The notes below the pieces were generated by a model that was not told the DNA's origin, ran no database searches, and saw only the letters and a program-made list of their open reading frames with translations. From IMG/VR virus record IMGVR_UViG_3300048927_000254, positions 1-28,142 of that record: 28,142 bases of DNA; one strand, written 5' to 3'. This DNA comes from a virus. The position numbers and the translations under genes are program-made. Positions within the stretch are counted from its first letter, which is position 1; each line of letters opens with the position of its first letter. Of this stretch, positions 8,185-14,540 are shown piece by piece.

Positions 8185-8822
8185 GAAGGCACCTGCGTCT
8201 GGCCGCCGCCCGTCTGGACGCCGCCGTGTTTATGGGTATGAACAACCACGCCGTTTGACGTGAGGTTGCCGCCGGAATGGGTGAGGTTGCCGGTTAGGGT
8301 GCCGCCTTGTTTCACCTCCAGACTGCCCGTGGTGAGTTTGTTGGTGCAGACCACCTCCGGCGTATCGAGCGTGATGCGCGTTTTCGCCGTGCAGGTAATC
8401 AGCGGAGCAGTTACAACCACCTTAGCCGAGGCGTTCACCGTGGCAGACTTAATGTCGGTTGCCAGCAGCGCGCCGGTCTTCGGCTCGTACTCGATCACCG
8501 CACCGTCAGGGAAAGTGACGTGCATGGCATCGGCTGACGCCGACGGCGCAGGAAATTCATCAGAAAAAATGCCAGGCATCACAAAGGCGGTATCCAGCTC
8601 GCCGCCCAGGCAGAACAGCAAAACCTGCTCCCCGATGGACGGCGCCCACCAGGAACGGGAGCGCCCTGCGCGGGACGTCAACCAGTGCAGCCAGTCGGTG
8701 ACGTTGCCGCCGGTGTTGACGCGACAGGTGGCAGTATCAAAATCCACTTCGGCAACGGTGCCAATGCGGATCAGATTGCGCAGCAGGCGCGGAATGTCGT
8801 TGTTTGGGATGGATGTATTCAT
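8181..8822 (-). CDS. V: Baseplate spike protein gpV
   Basis: A 213-residue protein (P2 gpV has 211) that forms the trimeric membrane-piercing spike. The N-terminal OB-fold contains NVTDWLHWLTSRAGRSRSWW and the next block GEQVLLFCLGGELDTAFVMPG. The C-terminal beta-helix ends with HTHKHGGVQTGGG, where the HxH pair is the iron-binding tip motif of P2 gpV. The start aligns with that of P2 gpV, although no clear ribosome site precedes it; a perfect hairpin sits 10 bases upstream. It is the first gene of the V operon. Confidence 0.95.
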   Translation of the reverse strand: MNTSIPNNDIPRLLRNLIRIGTVAEVDFDTATCRVNTGGNVTDWLHWLTSRAGRSRSWWAPSIGEQVLLFCLGGELDTAFVMPGIFSDEFPAPSASADAMHVTFPDGAVIEYEPKTGALLATDIKSATVNASAKVVVTAPLITCTAKTRITLDTPEVVCTNKLTTGSLEVKQGGTLTGNLTHSGGNLTSNGVVVHTHKHGGVQTGGGQTQVPS

Positions 8823-8832
8823 GCATAAAAGA

Positions 8833-8854
8833 ATGCCGCCCTGTCAGGCGGCAT
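8833..8854 (-). terminator. Hairpin followed by TCTTTT just upstream of V
   Basis: Perfect 8-bp stem (ATGCCGCC and GGCGGCAT) with a six-base loop; on the minus strand it is followed by TCTTTT. It fits a weak intrinsic terminator that isolates V from upstream transcription. It could also be a structure in or near the V leader, since it lies between the activator box and the V start. Confidence 0.5.
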
Positions 8855-8869
8855 ACAATTTGAGGCGGG

Positions 8870-8887
8870 TTGATGGCTGGTGGCACA
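8870..8887 (-). promoter_or_regulatory. Ogr/Delta-type activator box of the late V promoter
   Basis: TTG, 12 bases, ACA, embedded in GGGTTGATG...GGCACAAC. The same GGGTTGATG...GGCACAAC arrangement recurs at 16585-16607, and the GGCACAAC end at the F box. It lies directly upstream of V, as the P2 V promoter does. The usual -55 spacing would put the transcript start almost at the V start codon, so either the spacing differs or the leader is extremely short. Confidence 0.65.
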
Positions 8888-8896
8888 ACTTGAGGA

Positions 8897-8926
8897 TCAC
8901 TGACTGAGAAGTATTAGCTCATACTT
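8897..8926 (-). pseudogene. Possible relic of an S gene 3' end
   Basis: The minus strand reads K-Y-E-L-I-L-L-S-Q-stop here, next to the V promoter box. The intact S gene 2 kb away ends D-E-L-L-I-L-L-S-S-G-F-T, and the two share the 12-mer AGAAGTATTAGC (plus strand) at 8907-8918 and 10977-10988. This suggests that the cargo between S and V entered by recombination at the S terminus, leaving the old end behind. The match is short, so this is tentative. Confidence 0.35.
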
Positions 8927-8931
8927 GAGCT

Positions 8932-9358
8932 GACACATTTGGTAGGTAGAACATCATCAATCTGACAGTCTGGTTTGAGCGAGATATGAACGGACATGGC
9001 TCCTCACGACTAAGTATGCTTTATCACAACGGTCACTCTACAAGATAATCATCATTGATTATTGTTAGCAGGAAATTCCTGTTAATAGCTGATGTAGCTG
9101 GACACAGCTAAAGAGATGCGATCCTCACGGATGAATTAAAGCTTTTATTCACGATGCCGATAACATAATTTCTACAACAACAACTCGTGGCAAGTCCAGC
9201 ATGCTATGCTATAGCATTAAAGATAAACTTTTCAAAATGTTAGCCTAGCCCTCCATCTTTTTTGGACTGTATTCTGGCGAAATGGTAATAGACTGATGTA
9301 TGAACGAAGTATGGTCTGTTTGGCAAAAATTATATTTTTCTCATAATTGGTGAAAAAA
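8932..9358. other. AT-rich spacer upstream of the metallopeptidase gene, no gene seen
   Basis: No open frame with a ribosome site is visible. The stretch starts just after an inverted repeat at 8916-8931 (AGCTCA, four bases, TGAGCT) and contains a 10-bp palindrome TGCTATAGCA at 9207-9216. A possible sigma-70 promoter is TTGGAC at 9262-9267 with TAATAG at 9286-9291 (18-base spacer, preceded by TGG), pointing to the gene at 9359. Base composition is clearly richer in A/T than the phage backbone. Confidence 0.4.
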
Positions 9359-10399
9359 ATGCATACCGAAAAACGTAAAAAATTATATGAGCTTGAATTG
9401 AGTTACACAACAGCACTGAAAGCAGGTTATCCAACAGATGATATTACTTCTAAAATTCAGAATGAGTACAGTACGTTAGTAGATGATTTAAGTAATAAGA
9501 TTGGTAGTTCAGTTTACTCTTTAGTAAAATTAGTACAGCCTATATATCTAACTAAAGAATTCCTCAATTTTTTGCATTCTGTCGATAGTTCATTATTACA
9601 TAATGCTATTTCTGAGGAGCAATTTATCCAATCCCGTCTTGTAGTGGAAAGATTGTTAAAAGTAAATTTAGGGCAAACCCAATGGGTTCACCTAATAAAA
9701 AAGAGTAGAGAGAATGTTGAAGGTTTTTGCGTACCTAATGGAGATGTAGATCATTTTATATTCACCCAAGATGATGAGAATGGAGTTATATCTACAGATC
9801 TTTTGGTTCATGAGATGGGGCATGCTGCTGACTACACTATATCTAGATCTCTTAATAACAATGATCTACTTGTGGGGCATATTTCTTTTTCTGAAGCAGT
9901 GGCATTTTACTGTCAATATAAATATCTATCAGAATATGGAACTGAAGCACAACGAAGAGGAAGTCTTGGTGCTTTCATTTTCACATATCTGTGTATTATA
10001 ACTTTAAGATATTGTTTGAAACACAATTTCTCCCTTAAAGAGTTAAAAGTTGATGTTGCAATTAATGATGATGAATTTAAAGATATAATAGAGTCCTACT
10101 ATCCACGAGGTATTGATGGCAAAAAATTTATATCGAGTGTTTTAATTGAGAGAATATTACCATTTCAAGAGCTTACTAGCTTAGTTTTTTATGAAATAGC
10201 CCCTCGATTCGGAATTTTTCTTGCGATTACTTTTTTAGGTAGGGACTCAGAATACATAAAGAGATTTATCTATAAAAATACTATTAATACAGGTATCGAT
10301 ACCATAATCGATGAGTTGATACCCGATTACCATCAGAATGTCCTTGATTTTGAGAATAATGCCAAAGAATATATCCAGGGTGTCAAAATTGGCATCTGA
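9359..10399 (+). CDS. HEMGH zinc metallopeptidase-like cargo protein
   Basis: A 346-residue protein transcribed against the surrounding late genes. It carries LLVHEMGHAADY with H151, E152 and H155, the zinc-binding and catalytic HExxH motif. SFSEAVAFY supplies a likely third ligand, E179, 24 residues after H155: the gluzincin pattern, reminiscent of M3-type oligopeptidases. No signal peptide or clear membrane anchor is present, so action in the cytoplasm is expected. I chose the ATG at 9359 because GGTGA lies before it; GTG at 9350 or TTG at 9347 are alternatives. Very AT-rich, with its own terminator downstream, it looks like a lysogenic-conversion or defence cargo gene. Substrate and role are unknown. 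Confidence 0.75.
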   Translation: MHTEKRKKLYELELSYTTALKAGYPTDDITSKIQNEYSTLVDDLSNKIGSSVYSLVKLVQPIYLTKEFLNFLHSVDSSLLHNAISEEQFIQSRLVVERLLKVNLGQTQWVHLIKKSRENVEGFCVPNGDVDHFIFTQDDENGVISTDLLVHEMGHAADYTISRSLNNNDLLVGHISFSEAVAFYCQYKYLSEYGTEAQRRGSLGAFIFTYLCIITLRYCLKHNFSLKELKVDVAINDDEFKDIIESYYPRGIDGKKFISSVLIERILPFQELTSLVFYEIAPRFGIFLAITFLGRDSEYIKRFIYKNTINTGIDTIIDELIPDYHQNVLDFENNAKEYIQGVKIGI

Positions 10400-10487
10400 G
10401 TTATCTGAAATGACTAATGCAGCTGTTCCAAACATAAAAAAACTTTAAATATTACTAATTTGTGGGATTAATTATTCAATAATAAAT

Positions 10488-10513
10488 AAAAAAGCCTCAA
10501 AAGAGGCTTTTTT
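10488..10513. terminator. Bidirectional rho-independent terminator
   Basis: AAAAAAGCCTC, four A, GAGGCTTTTTT: a perfect 11-bp inverted repeat with a T-run on both strands. It can end the plus-strand metallopeptidase transcript and the minus-strand transcript of S and the 37-residue peptide gene. Confidence 0.85.
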
Positions 10514-10522
10514 ATCGATTTA

Positions 10523-10636
10523 TCAGAGGTCACAGGGTTGAGCGAAGTGGACACCTGTCCCACCCAGTAGCAGGAAGATCAATCCGACACCATATACTTT
10601 GAATTTGACTTTCACTTTAGCGACATGTTTTTGCAT
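10523..10636 (-). CDS. Small single-pass membrane peptide, 37 residues
   Basis: The peptide starts MQKHVAKVKVKFKVYGVGLI and ends HFAQPCDL. The N-terminus is strongly basic (six Lys and a His in 13 residues), followed by a hydrophobic segment of about 15 residues (YGVGLIFLLLGGTGV), so it probably sits in the inner membrane with the basic end in the cytoplasm. AAGGAG lies about 9 bases before the ATG, supporting translation. It lies downstream of S on the same strand and ends just before the shared terminator. The open frame extends upstream to 10711, but the ribosome site favours this start. I do not recognise the family; a small toxin-like or lysis-modulating peptide is possible but unproven. 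Confidence 0.5.
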   Translation of the reverse strand: MQKHVAKVKVKFKVYGVGLIFLLLGGTGVHFAQPCDL

Positions 10637-10957
10637 TGTTACGGTCTCCTTTATGAGTAGTAGTGGATTTGGATGGTTTTTTCTTCTTACCAAGGGGATT
10701 CGAACCCCCAAGACGGCTAACTTTAGTAGTGCTATTAACGTTCACATTTATGTTTACGTTCATTGAAACACTGATGCCAGTTGACCCGTCCCGCTCACTC
10801 CTCTGACCTCTTAGCGATTATTTTTACCAAAATTTATGTTGTGAAGCAAGTTTTGCAGATTATCTTCTCAAAGAATTAACAAATCATGACGTCTGCAACG
10901 TTCACTTCTGGCACAGAGCCGCCGCCGGATTAGGTTTGGCTCGGTGCCGCCGTTGTG
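10637..10957. other. Spacer between S and the 37-residue gene
   Basis: No convincing gene. At 10910-10948, right after the S stop, is an imperfect hairpin (GGCAC/GTGCC and GAGCC/GGCTC) without a T-run. ACGTTCA occurs at 10738-10744, 10756-10762 and 10898-10904. GGGGATTCGAACCCC near 10694-10708 resembles a tRNA T-arm, but no tRNA can be built around it. The composition changes from backbone-like to AT-rich at about 10910. Confidence 0.4.
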
Positions 10958-11416
10958 TCAGGTGAAGCCTGAGCTAAGAAGTATTAGCAATTCATCTTCA
11001 ACAATCTTCATATCCTCCGCGTCCAGCCCTAACAATGGCCTCTCCGGATACTGCATTTCTTTTGCACGGACCGATGGACGATCCCGCAGCCCGTACTGAT
11101 GCACCTTCGCCATGCGCTGCACCTGTCCGGTAAATTCCACCACCGCATCGTCAGCGGTGCCTTTGGCCTTCATATATTTAGCTGTGCGCAGTTTGGCGAA
11201 CATCTCCCGCTTAATGCGGCCTTTCTTTGCCCGCAAGGGCTGCGGGCGGCGCGGTGTGAACGGCTGACCTTCCGGCGTAACCTGCTGCTTGATGCGCTGC
11301 TGCTGATGTTTACGCAGACGCTTCGCAATGGTCGCCGCCATCGCCTTCCGGCTTTGCGGTGAGAGCGCCTCAATCAGCCCGGCGAGACGGGTATCAAACG
11401 CTGATAACTCACTCAT
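10958..11416 (-). CDS. S: Tail completion protein gpS
   Basis: A 152-residue protein (P2 gpS has 150) needed to finish the tail and join it to the head. Typical features are the basic N-terminal half (KRLRKHQQQRIKQQ, then TPRRPQPLRAKKGRIKREMF) and YPERPLLGL near the C-terminus. The ATG overlaps the R stop. The C-terminal LLILLSSGFT may have been replaced during acquisition of the cargo downstream. Confidence 0.93.
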   Translation of the reverse strand: MSELSAFDTRLAGLIEALSPQSRKAMAATIAKRLRKHQQQRIKQQVTPEGQPFTPRRPQPLRAKKGRIKREMFAKLRTAKYMKAKGTADDAVVEFTGQVQRMAKVHQYGLRDRPSVRAKEMQYPERPLLGLDAEDMKIVEDELLILLSSGFT

Positions 11417-11876
11417 GCCACTGGCTCACTAACTCGCCGTGCAGGTACAGTTCACGCGGCCTTTCCACCGGCTCAGGCAGCGGAGGTTCCGGAAAATGCT
11501 CCACATACAGACCGGCATCAATCTGTTTGACGACCACGCGCTCGGTGAGCTGCACGTCAATCGCGATATCGTAGGAACCATCATCGAGCATATCGGCCTT
11601 AAATTTAAAGCCGGTCTGCTGCTTTTCCGGTGTCGCCATGATGTCCGGCTGGTTCTCACGCAGCCATGCCAGAATGGGCACAATGATCAGATCGCAGTCC
11701 TCGGCAAAGTTGGTGATAAGTAGCTCCGTCTGATACTGGTATTCAAACGACAGCGAACTGGATAACGTGGAAACGATGCGCCCGTTATCCACAAACATCC
11801 GCAGGGTGTCGGGGCTGGTTTGCAGCACCGGCACGGCGTCAGTTAAGGCTTTTCGCAGTTGAGCGGGTTTTAACAC
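11409..11876 (-). CDS. R: Tail completion protein gpR
   Basis: A 155-residue protein (P2 gpR also about 155) that acts with gpS to complete the tail. MLKPAQLRKALTDAVPVLQT and the closing ELYLHGELVSQWHE are family signatures. It overlaps lysC by 38 bases upstream and S by 8 bases downstream, so lysis and tail-completion genes form one tightly packed operon. Confidence 0.94.
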   Translation of the reverse strand: MLKPAQLRKALTDAVPVLQTSPDTLRMFVDNGRIVSTLSSSLSFEYQYQTELLITNFAEDCDLIIVPILAWLRENQPDIMATPEKQQTGFKFKADMLDDGSYDIAIDVQLTERVVVKQIDAGLYVEHFPEPPLPEPVERPRELYLHGELVSQWHE

Positions 11877-12129
11877 GGTGTTCCTCCTGGCATTGTTTGA
11901 CCGCTTCCACCTGAAGGCCGCAGGCGGTCAGCGCGGCCTCCAGGTTTCTGACGTCACTGCTTAAATCGCCGTTAGTGGCCGGTGCGCTTGCCGGTATCGG
12001 GCAACTCGTTACCGCCGGACAGCCAACGTAAATAATCTGCGGCGCTGGCAAAGGCGGGGCGTTGGTGCATCCGGCCAATGCCGTCAGGCAGACGAGCGCT
12101 ATACCAGTCGCGCATTTCCTGATTTTCAT
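11839..12129 (-). CDS. lysC: Outer-membrane spanin subunit LysC (Rz1-like lipoprotein)
   Basis: The start at 12129 gives MKIRKCATGIALVCLTALAG with the next residue Cys: a lipoprotein signal peptide with the lipobox LAGC. The protein is 96 residues long, with a proline-rich stretch soon after the lipobox (NAPPLPAPQ), as in Rz1. It pairs with LysB to fuse inner and outer membranes in the last step of lysis. The gene begins inside lysB in another frame (158 bases shared) and runs into R, the classic embedded Rz/Rz1 arrangement. An upstream ATG at 12156 would add nine residues and is less likely for a signal peptide. Confidence 0.85.
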   Translation of the reverse strand: MKIRKCATGIALVCLTALAGCTNAPPLPAPQIIYVGCPAVTSCPIPASAPATNGDLSSDVRNLEAALTACGLQVEAVKQCQEEHRVKTRSTAKSLN

Positions 12130-12397
12130 TGAGTAACCTTTGAAGGTGAATTTCACGATCCCGCGCTAACTGCCCCGCTTGTGAGAGCTGTGTGCGCAGG
12201 CTTTGTTCCTGGCGTTCCCGCGTCAGTGCCTCATCGCTCAGGCGGTTAATGGCGTTGTCTCGGCTTTCAATACCGGCGGACAGCGTGCCGATAATGCGCT
12301 GCGCCTGGTCGGCTTCATCATGCAGGCCACCGATGCGCCAGGTTTGCAGCCCGGCCAGGGCAAGCGCCGCCAGCAGTAACAAAATTAAAATGCGCAT
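11972..12397 (-). CDS. lysB: Inner-membrane spanin subunit LysB (Rz-like)
   Basis: A 141-residue protein with one N-terminal membrane anchor (MRILILLLLAALALAGLQTW) followed by a long charged coiled-coil region up to about residue 95, which is the spanin periplasmic arm. It acts with LysC to disrupt the outer membrane after the wall is cut. The ATG overlaps the K stop (TGATG), so translation is coupled to the endolysin. Confidence 0.85.
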   Translation of the reverse strand: MRILILLLLAALALAGLQTWRIGGLHDEADQAQRIIGTLSAGIESRDNAINRLSDEALTRERQEQSLRTQLSQAGQLARDREIHLQRLLNENQEMRDWYSARLPDGIGRMHQRPAFASAADYLRWLSGGNELPDTGKRTGH

Positions 12398-12906
12398 CAG
12401 ACACCCCGCAGGCAGTAAGCCAGCTCATTCGCGCGGCGGCGCTCCAGGCCGGTGACGCGCTCGCCCTTCACAAACACCCAGCGCGGCAACTGCTCGCAGG
12501 CGTCACGCCATCGACCTTTGTTGATGAAAAAACCTAACGTTGATTTGCACGCCGCCGTCACGCCGACGTTAAACGCAAAGGACACCACGGCGTCGTACAT
12601 CGGCTGCGGCATGGCAACCGGCATACAGCGCGCAATGCCTTTCTCCACCCGCATCACGTCTTCCACCAGGTTAACGGCGGCCTGCCGTTCGCTGATTTGC
12701 GTTTGCGGCTTCACGCCTGCGGTGTGCCCGATGCCGTTTGTCCAGACGCCCGCGCTGCACTGATAGGCGGACAGGCGGCAGCCCTCAAAATCAGCAATCA
12801 GTGCCAGACCGGCGGCGGACGTTTTCAACGTGGGCGTTTGCGGCAGCAGCGCGGCAATTGCCAGGACGGCAGCGACGGCGCAGCGTCTAACGATTGATGG
12901 CTGCAT
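12397..12906 (-). CDS. K: SAR-type endolysin gpK (GH24 lysozyme)
   Basis: A 169-residue muramidase that cuts peptidoglycan. Residues 9-21 (CAVAAVLAIAALL) are a weakly hydrophobic, Ala-rich signal-anchor-release segment, so export would use the host Sec system and activation would follow release from the membrane. The catalytic triad is E41-8 residues-C50-5 residues-T56, the E-C-T variant of the T4-like E-D-T triad found in P1 Lyz relatives. Cysteines in the anchor (C9), beside E41 (C43) and at C50 allow control by disulfide exchange, as known for that group. It differs from the original P2 gpK, which is lambda R-like, so the lysis gene has been exchanged. It overlaps the holin by 20 bases. 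Confidence 0.9.
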   Translation of the reverse strand: MQPSIVRRCAVAAVLAIAALLPQTPTLKTSAAGLALIADFEGCRLSAYQCSAGVWTNGIGHTAGVKPQTQISERQAAVNLVEDVMRVEKGIARCMPVAMPQPMYDAVVSFAFNVGVTAACKSTLGFFINKGRWRDACEQLPRWVFVKGERVTGLERRRANELAYCLRGV

Positions 12907-13102
12907 TAATGTCCCCTCTGATGCCCATTTCTTTCAGCAGGCGGTAGGTTTTGCGCCGGTAGTGCCAGTTCACCAGGAAGGTCGCGACGCCGACGGCGGC
13001 ACCGACCAGAAAGGCGATATCCTGCGGTGACATTGCGCCGAGCCAGGCAAGAAAGGCCGCGACGCAGTAACAGATAAACGAGGTGATGCGCTCCATGGTC
13101 AT
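12887..13102 (-). CDS. Holin with two membrane segments
   Basis: A 71-residue protein starting MTMERITSFICYCVAAFLAW, with predicted membrane segments at about residues 6-21 and 28-45, a short loop between them (GAMSPQDI), and a basic C-terminal tail. The layout fits HP1-type or pinholin-type holins and not the longer P2 gpY. With a SAR endolysin next door, a small depolarising pinholin would suffice. The ATG at 13102 overlaps the X stop (TGATG); a TTG at 13111 is an unlikely start, and ATG at 13096 is an alternative. Confidence 0.75.
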   Translation of the reverse strand: MTMERITSFICYCVAAFLAWLGAMSPQDIAFLVGAAVGVATFLVNWHYRRKTYRLLKEMGIRGDINAAINR

Positions 13103-13305
13103 CAGTCCCAAAGTGAGACGGTTTCACTGACTGCGGACAGGCTTATGTCCGGCAGCTCCACCGCGTAGCCATGGGGCAAAATTGCCCCCTGTGCGGCTAA
13201 GCCAACGTTAGCCGCGTAAACCTGTTCCATCACCGACTCGGTACGCCCGTAATACCGCCAGCAGAGCAGATCCACGGTGTCGCCCTGTTCGGCAGTGACT
13301 TTCAT
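13102..13305 (-). CDS. X: Tail protein gpX (LysM-like)
   Basis: A 67-residue protein, the same size as P2 gpX, with the pattern GDTVDLLCWRYYGRT and the later ANVGLAAQGAILPHG, a compact LysM-like tail hub fold. It overlaps the L stop by one base and the holin start. Confidence 0.92.
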   Translation of the reverse strand: MKVTAEQGDTVDLLCWRYYGRTESVMEQVYAANVGLAAQGAILPHGYAVELPDISLSAVSETVSLWD

Positions 13306-13775
13306 CAGAGCAGCCCGATGATGCAGTGCGATACACCGGCGACGTCGCTGATCGCGTTGCGCCCGTCACGCCATAAATCATCAACGGTGCTTTCCACGAT
13401 TTCGGCCTTTTTGCTGCCCTTGTCGGTGGTGTCGTTATTCGGGTAACGCTCCGCCAGGAAGGCCGCCGCAATAGACGCCACGGCGCGCTGATAGGCGCAG
13501 ACTTTCACGTTTTCATCGTCAATCTGATCGGCGGGAACATCCGCCAGGCGTTTAAAGCCCTGGGCAATCTGCGCATCGCGAAAGCTGAACAGCTCGGCGT
13601 TCACTTCGGTCATGGCAAACTTTGCGGCGGCGCGCAGCCTTTTCGCGGTGACGGTGCCCTCCAGTCGCAGCGTGTCGCGCAGCTCAACCGGATCCACATC
13701 AGGCCAAAAGTGGGTATTTTTAATCGCGGGTTCCGTCGCGGCGTCCGGCTTTGGTGCAGGTACAACAAGGGACAT
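13305..13775 (-). CDS. L: Head completion/stabilisation protein gpL
   Basis: A 156-residue protein (P2 gpL has 169) that closes the head after packaging and makes the connector for the tail. The region FWPDVDPVELRDTLRLEGTV and the later AVASIAAAFLAERYP match the family. AGAGG precedes the ATG, immediately after a large hairpin in the M-L gap. Confidence 0.93.
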   Translation of the reverse strand: MSLVVPAPKPDAATEPAIKNTHFWPDVDPVELRDTLRLEGTVTAKRLRAAAKFAMTEVNAELFSFRDAQIAQGFKRLADVPADQIDDENVKVCAYQRAVASIAAAFLAERYPNNDTTDKGSKKAEIVESTVDDLWRDGRNAISDVAGVSHCIIGLL

Positions 13776-13792
13776 AATGACCTCTGAATAGG

Positions 13793-13851
13793 GGGCGGTG
13801 GACGCCAGCGTCGAACAAGGTCAAAGACCCGTCTCGGCTGGCGTGCCGCCC
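13793..13851 (-). repeat. Large interrupted stem-loop in the M-L gap
   Basis: GGGCGG/CCGCCC (13793-13798 with 13846-13851) and ACGCCAGC/GCTGGCGT (13802-13809 with 13837-13844) make a 14-bp, GC-rich stem broken by a small asymmetric bulge. It occupies most of the only sizeable gap in the N-to-S gene block and ends a few bases before the L ribosome site. No T-run follows, so it is more likely an mRNA processing or stability element than a terminator. Confidence 0.6.
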
Positions 13852-13870
13852 TGCGCGGGGCGCATGCTTT

Positions 13871-14527
13871 TTAGCTGCCGGATGCCTTTTTAATGGCAGA
13901 CTCCAGGCGCTCAATGTCTTTTTTTACGCCTGATTTGCCGTCGAGAATGAGGGCATTTTTCAGACGCTCCAGGGCTAACGTGTCCTTGCCGCCGTCGCGG
14001 TAGAGATAGCCGATAATCTTGTGCAACTGCGCACGGACTTTATCGGGCATATCCTCACTGTCAGTCAGTTCCAGCACCTCCAGCATCAGCTCAATGCTGA
14101 CCGGCTCACCGGCGGCGCGGGCACGCGTGGCCTGGTCAATCACTTCCTCCGTGAAGGCACAACCCGCCGTGCGGGTGCCGAACGGCATCGCGAGCCGGTG
14201 TTTAAAGGCGTAACGGGCAATATTCAGCGCACCGGCGATATCACCGGCGTCAATACGCCAGATCATCACGGTCATCAGGATGGCGTCCTGTGCGCCGTTC
14301 CCTTCGGCCAGCACTCCCGATACCCACGGGGCGTATTCAGGGAGCAGCTTGCGTTTCAGCTCCGCTTTGGCCTGGAAGGACTGGAGCTTGTGCAGTGCCT
14401 GCTTATCCGCATTCAGCTTTTGCATTTGCAGTTCGTAGCCGGTGGCATGGGTTAACTGACCGGCGGCCTGCTGTGCGGCGTTGATGGCGGACTGTCGCAA
14501 CATGTGACGGCGGCAAGGGCTAATCAT
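13871..14527 (-). CDS. M: Terminase small subunit gpM
   Basis: A 218-residue protein starting MISPCRRHMLRQSAINAAQQ, aligned to the start of P2 gpM; GGGGGA lies before this ATG. The open frame continues upstream inside the end of N, but that part is not gpM-like. Conserved blocks include LLPEYAPWVSGVL, GAQDAILMTVMIWRIDAGDI and MPDKVRAQLHKIIGYLYRDGG. With gpP it recognises cos and packages DNA. It is shorter than P2 gpM (247), lacking most of the basic C-terminal extension. Confidence 0.93.
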   Translation of the reverse strand: MISPCRRHMLRQSAINAAQQAAGQLTHATGYELQMQKLNADKQALHKLQSFQAKAELKRKLLPEYAPWVSGVLAEGNGAQDAILMTVMIWRIDAGDIAGALNIARYAFKHRLAMPFGTRTAGCAFTEEVIDQATRARAAGEPVSIELMLEVLELTDSEDMPDKVRAQLHKIIGYLYRDGGKDTLALERLKNALILDGKSGVKKDIERLESAIKKASGS

Positions 14528-14540
14528 GCTATGTCCCCCT

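Noticed and set aside
10690-10710. GGGGATTCGAACCCC resembling the T-arm of a tRNA on the minus strand
   Set aside because: No matching acceptor stem, anticodon arm or CCA end could be found around it; at most a relic, and it can be a chance palindrome.
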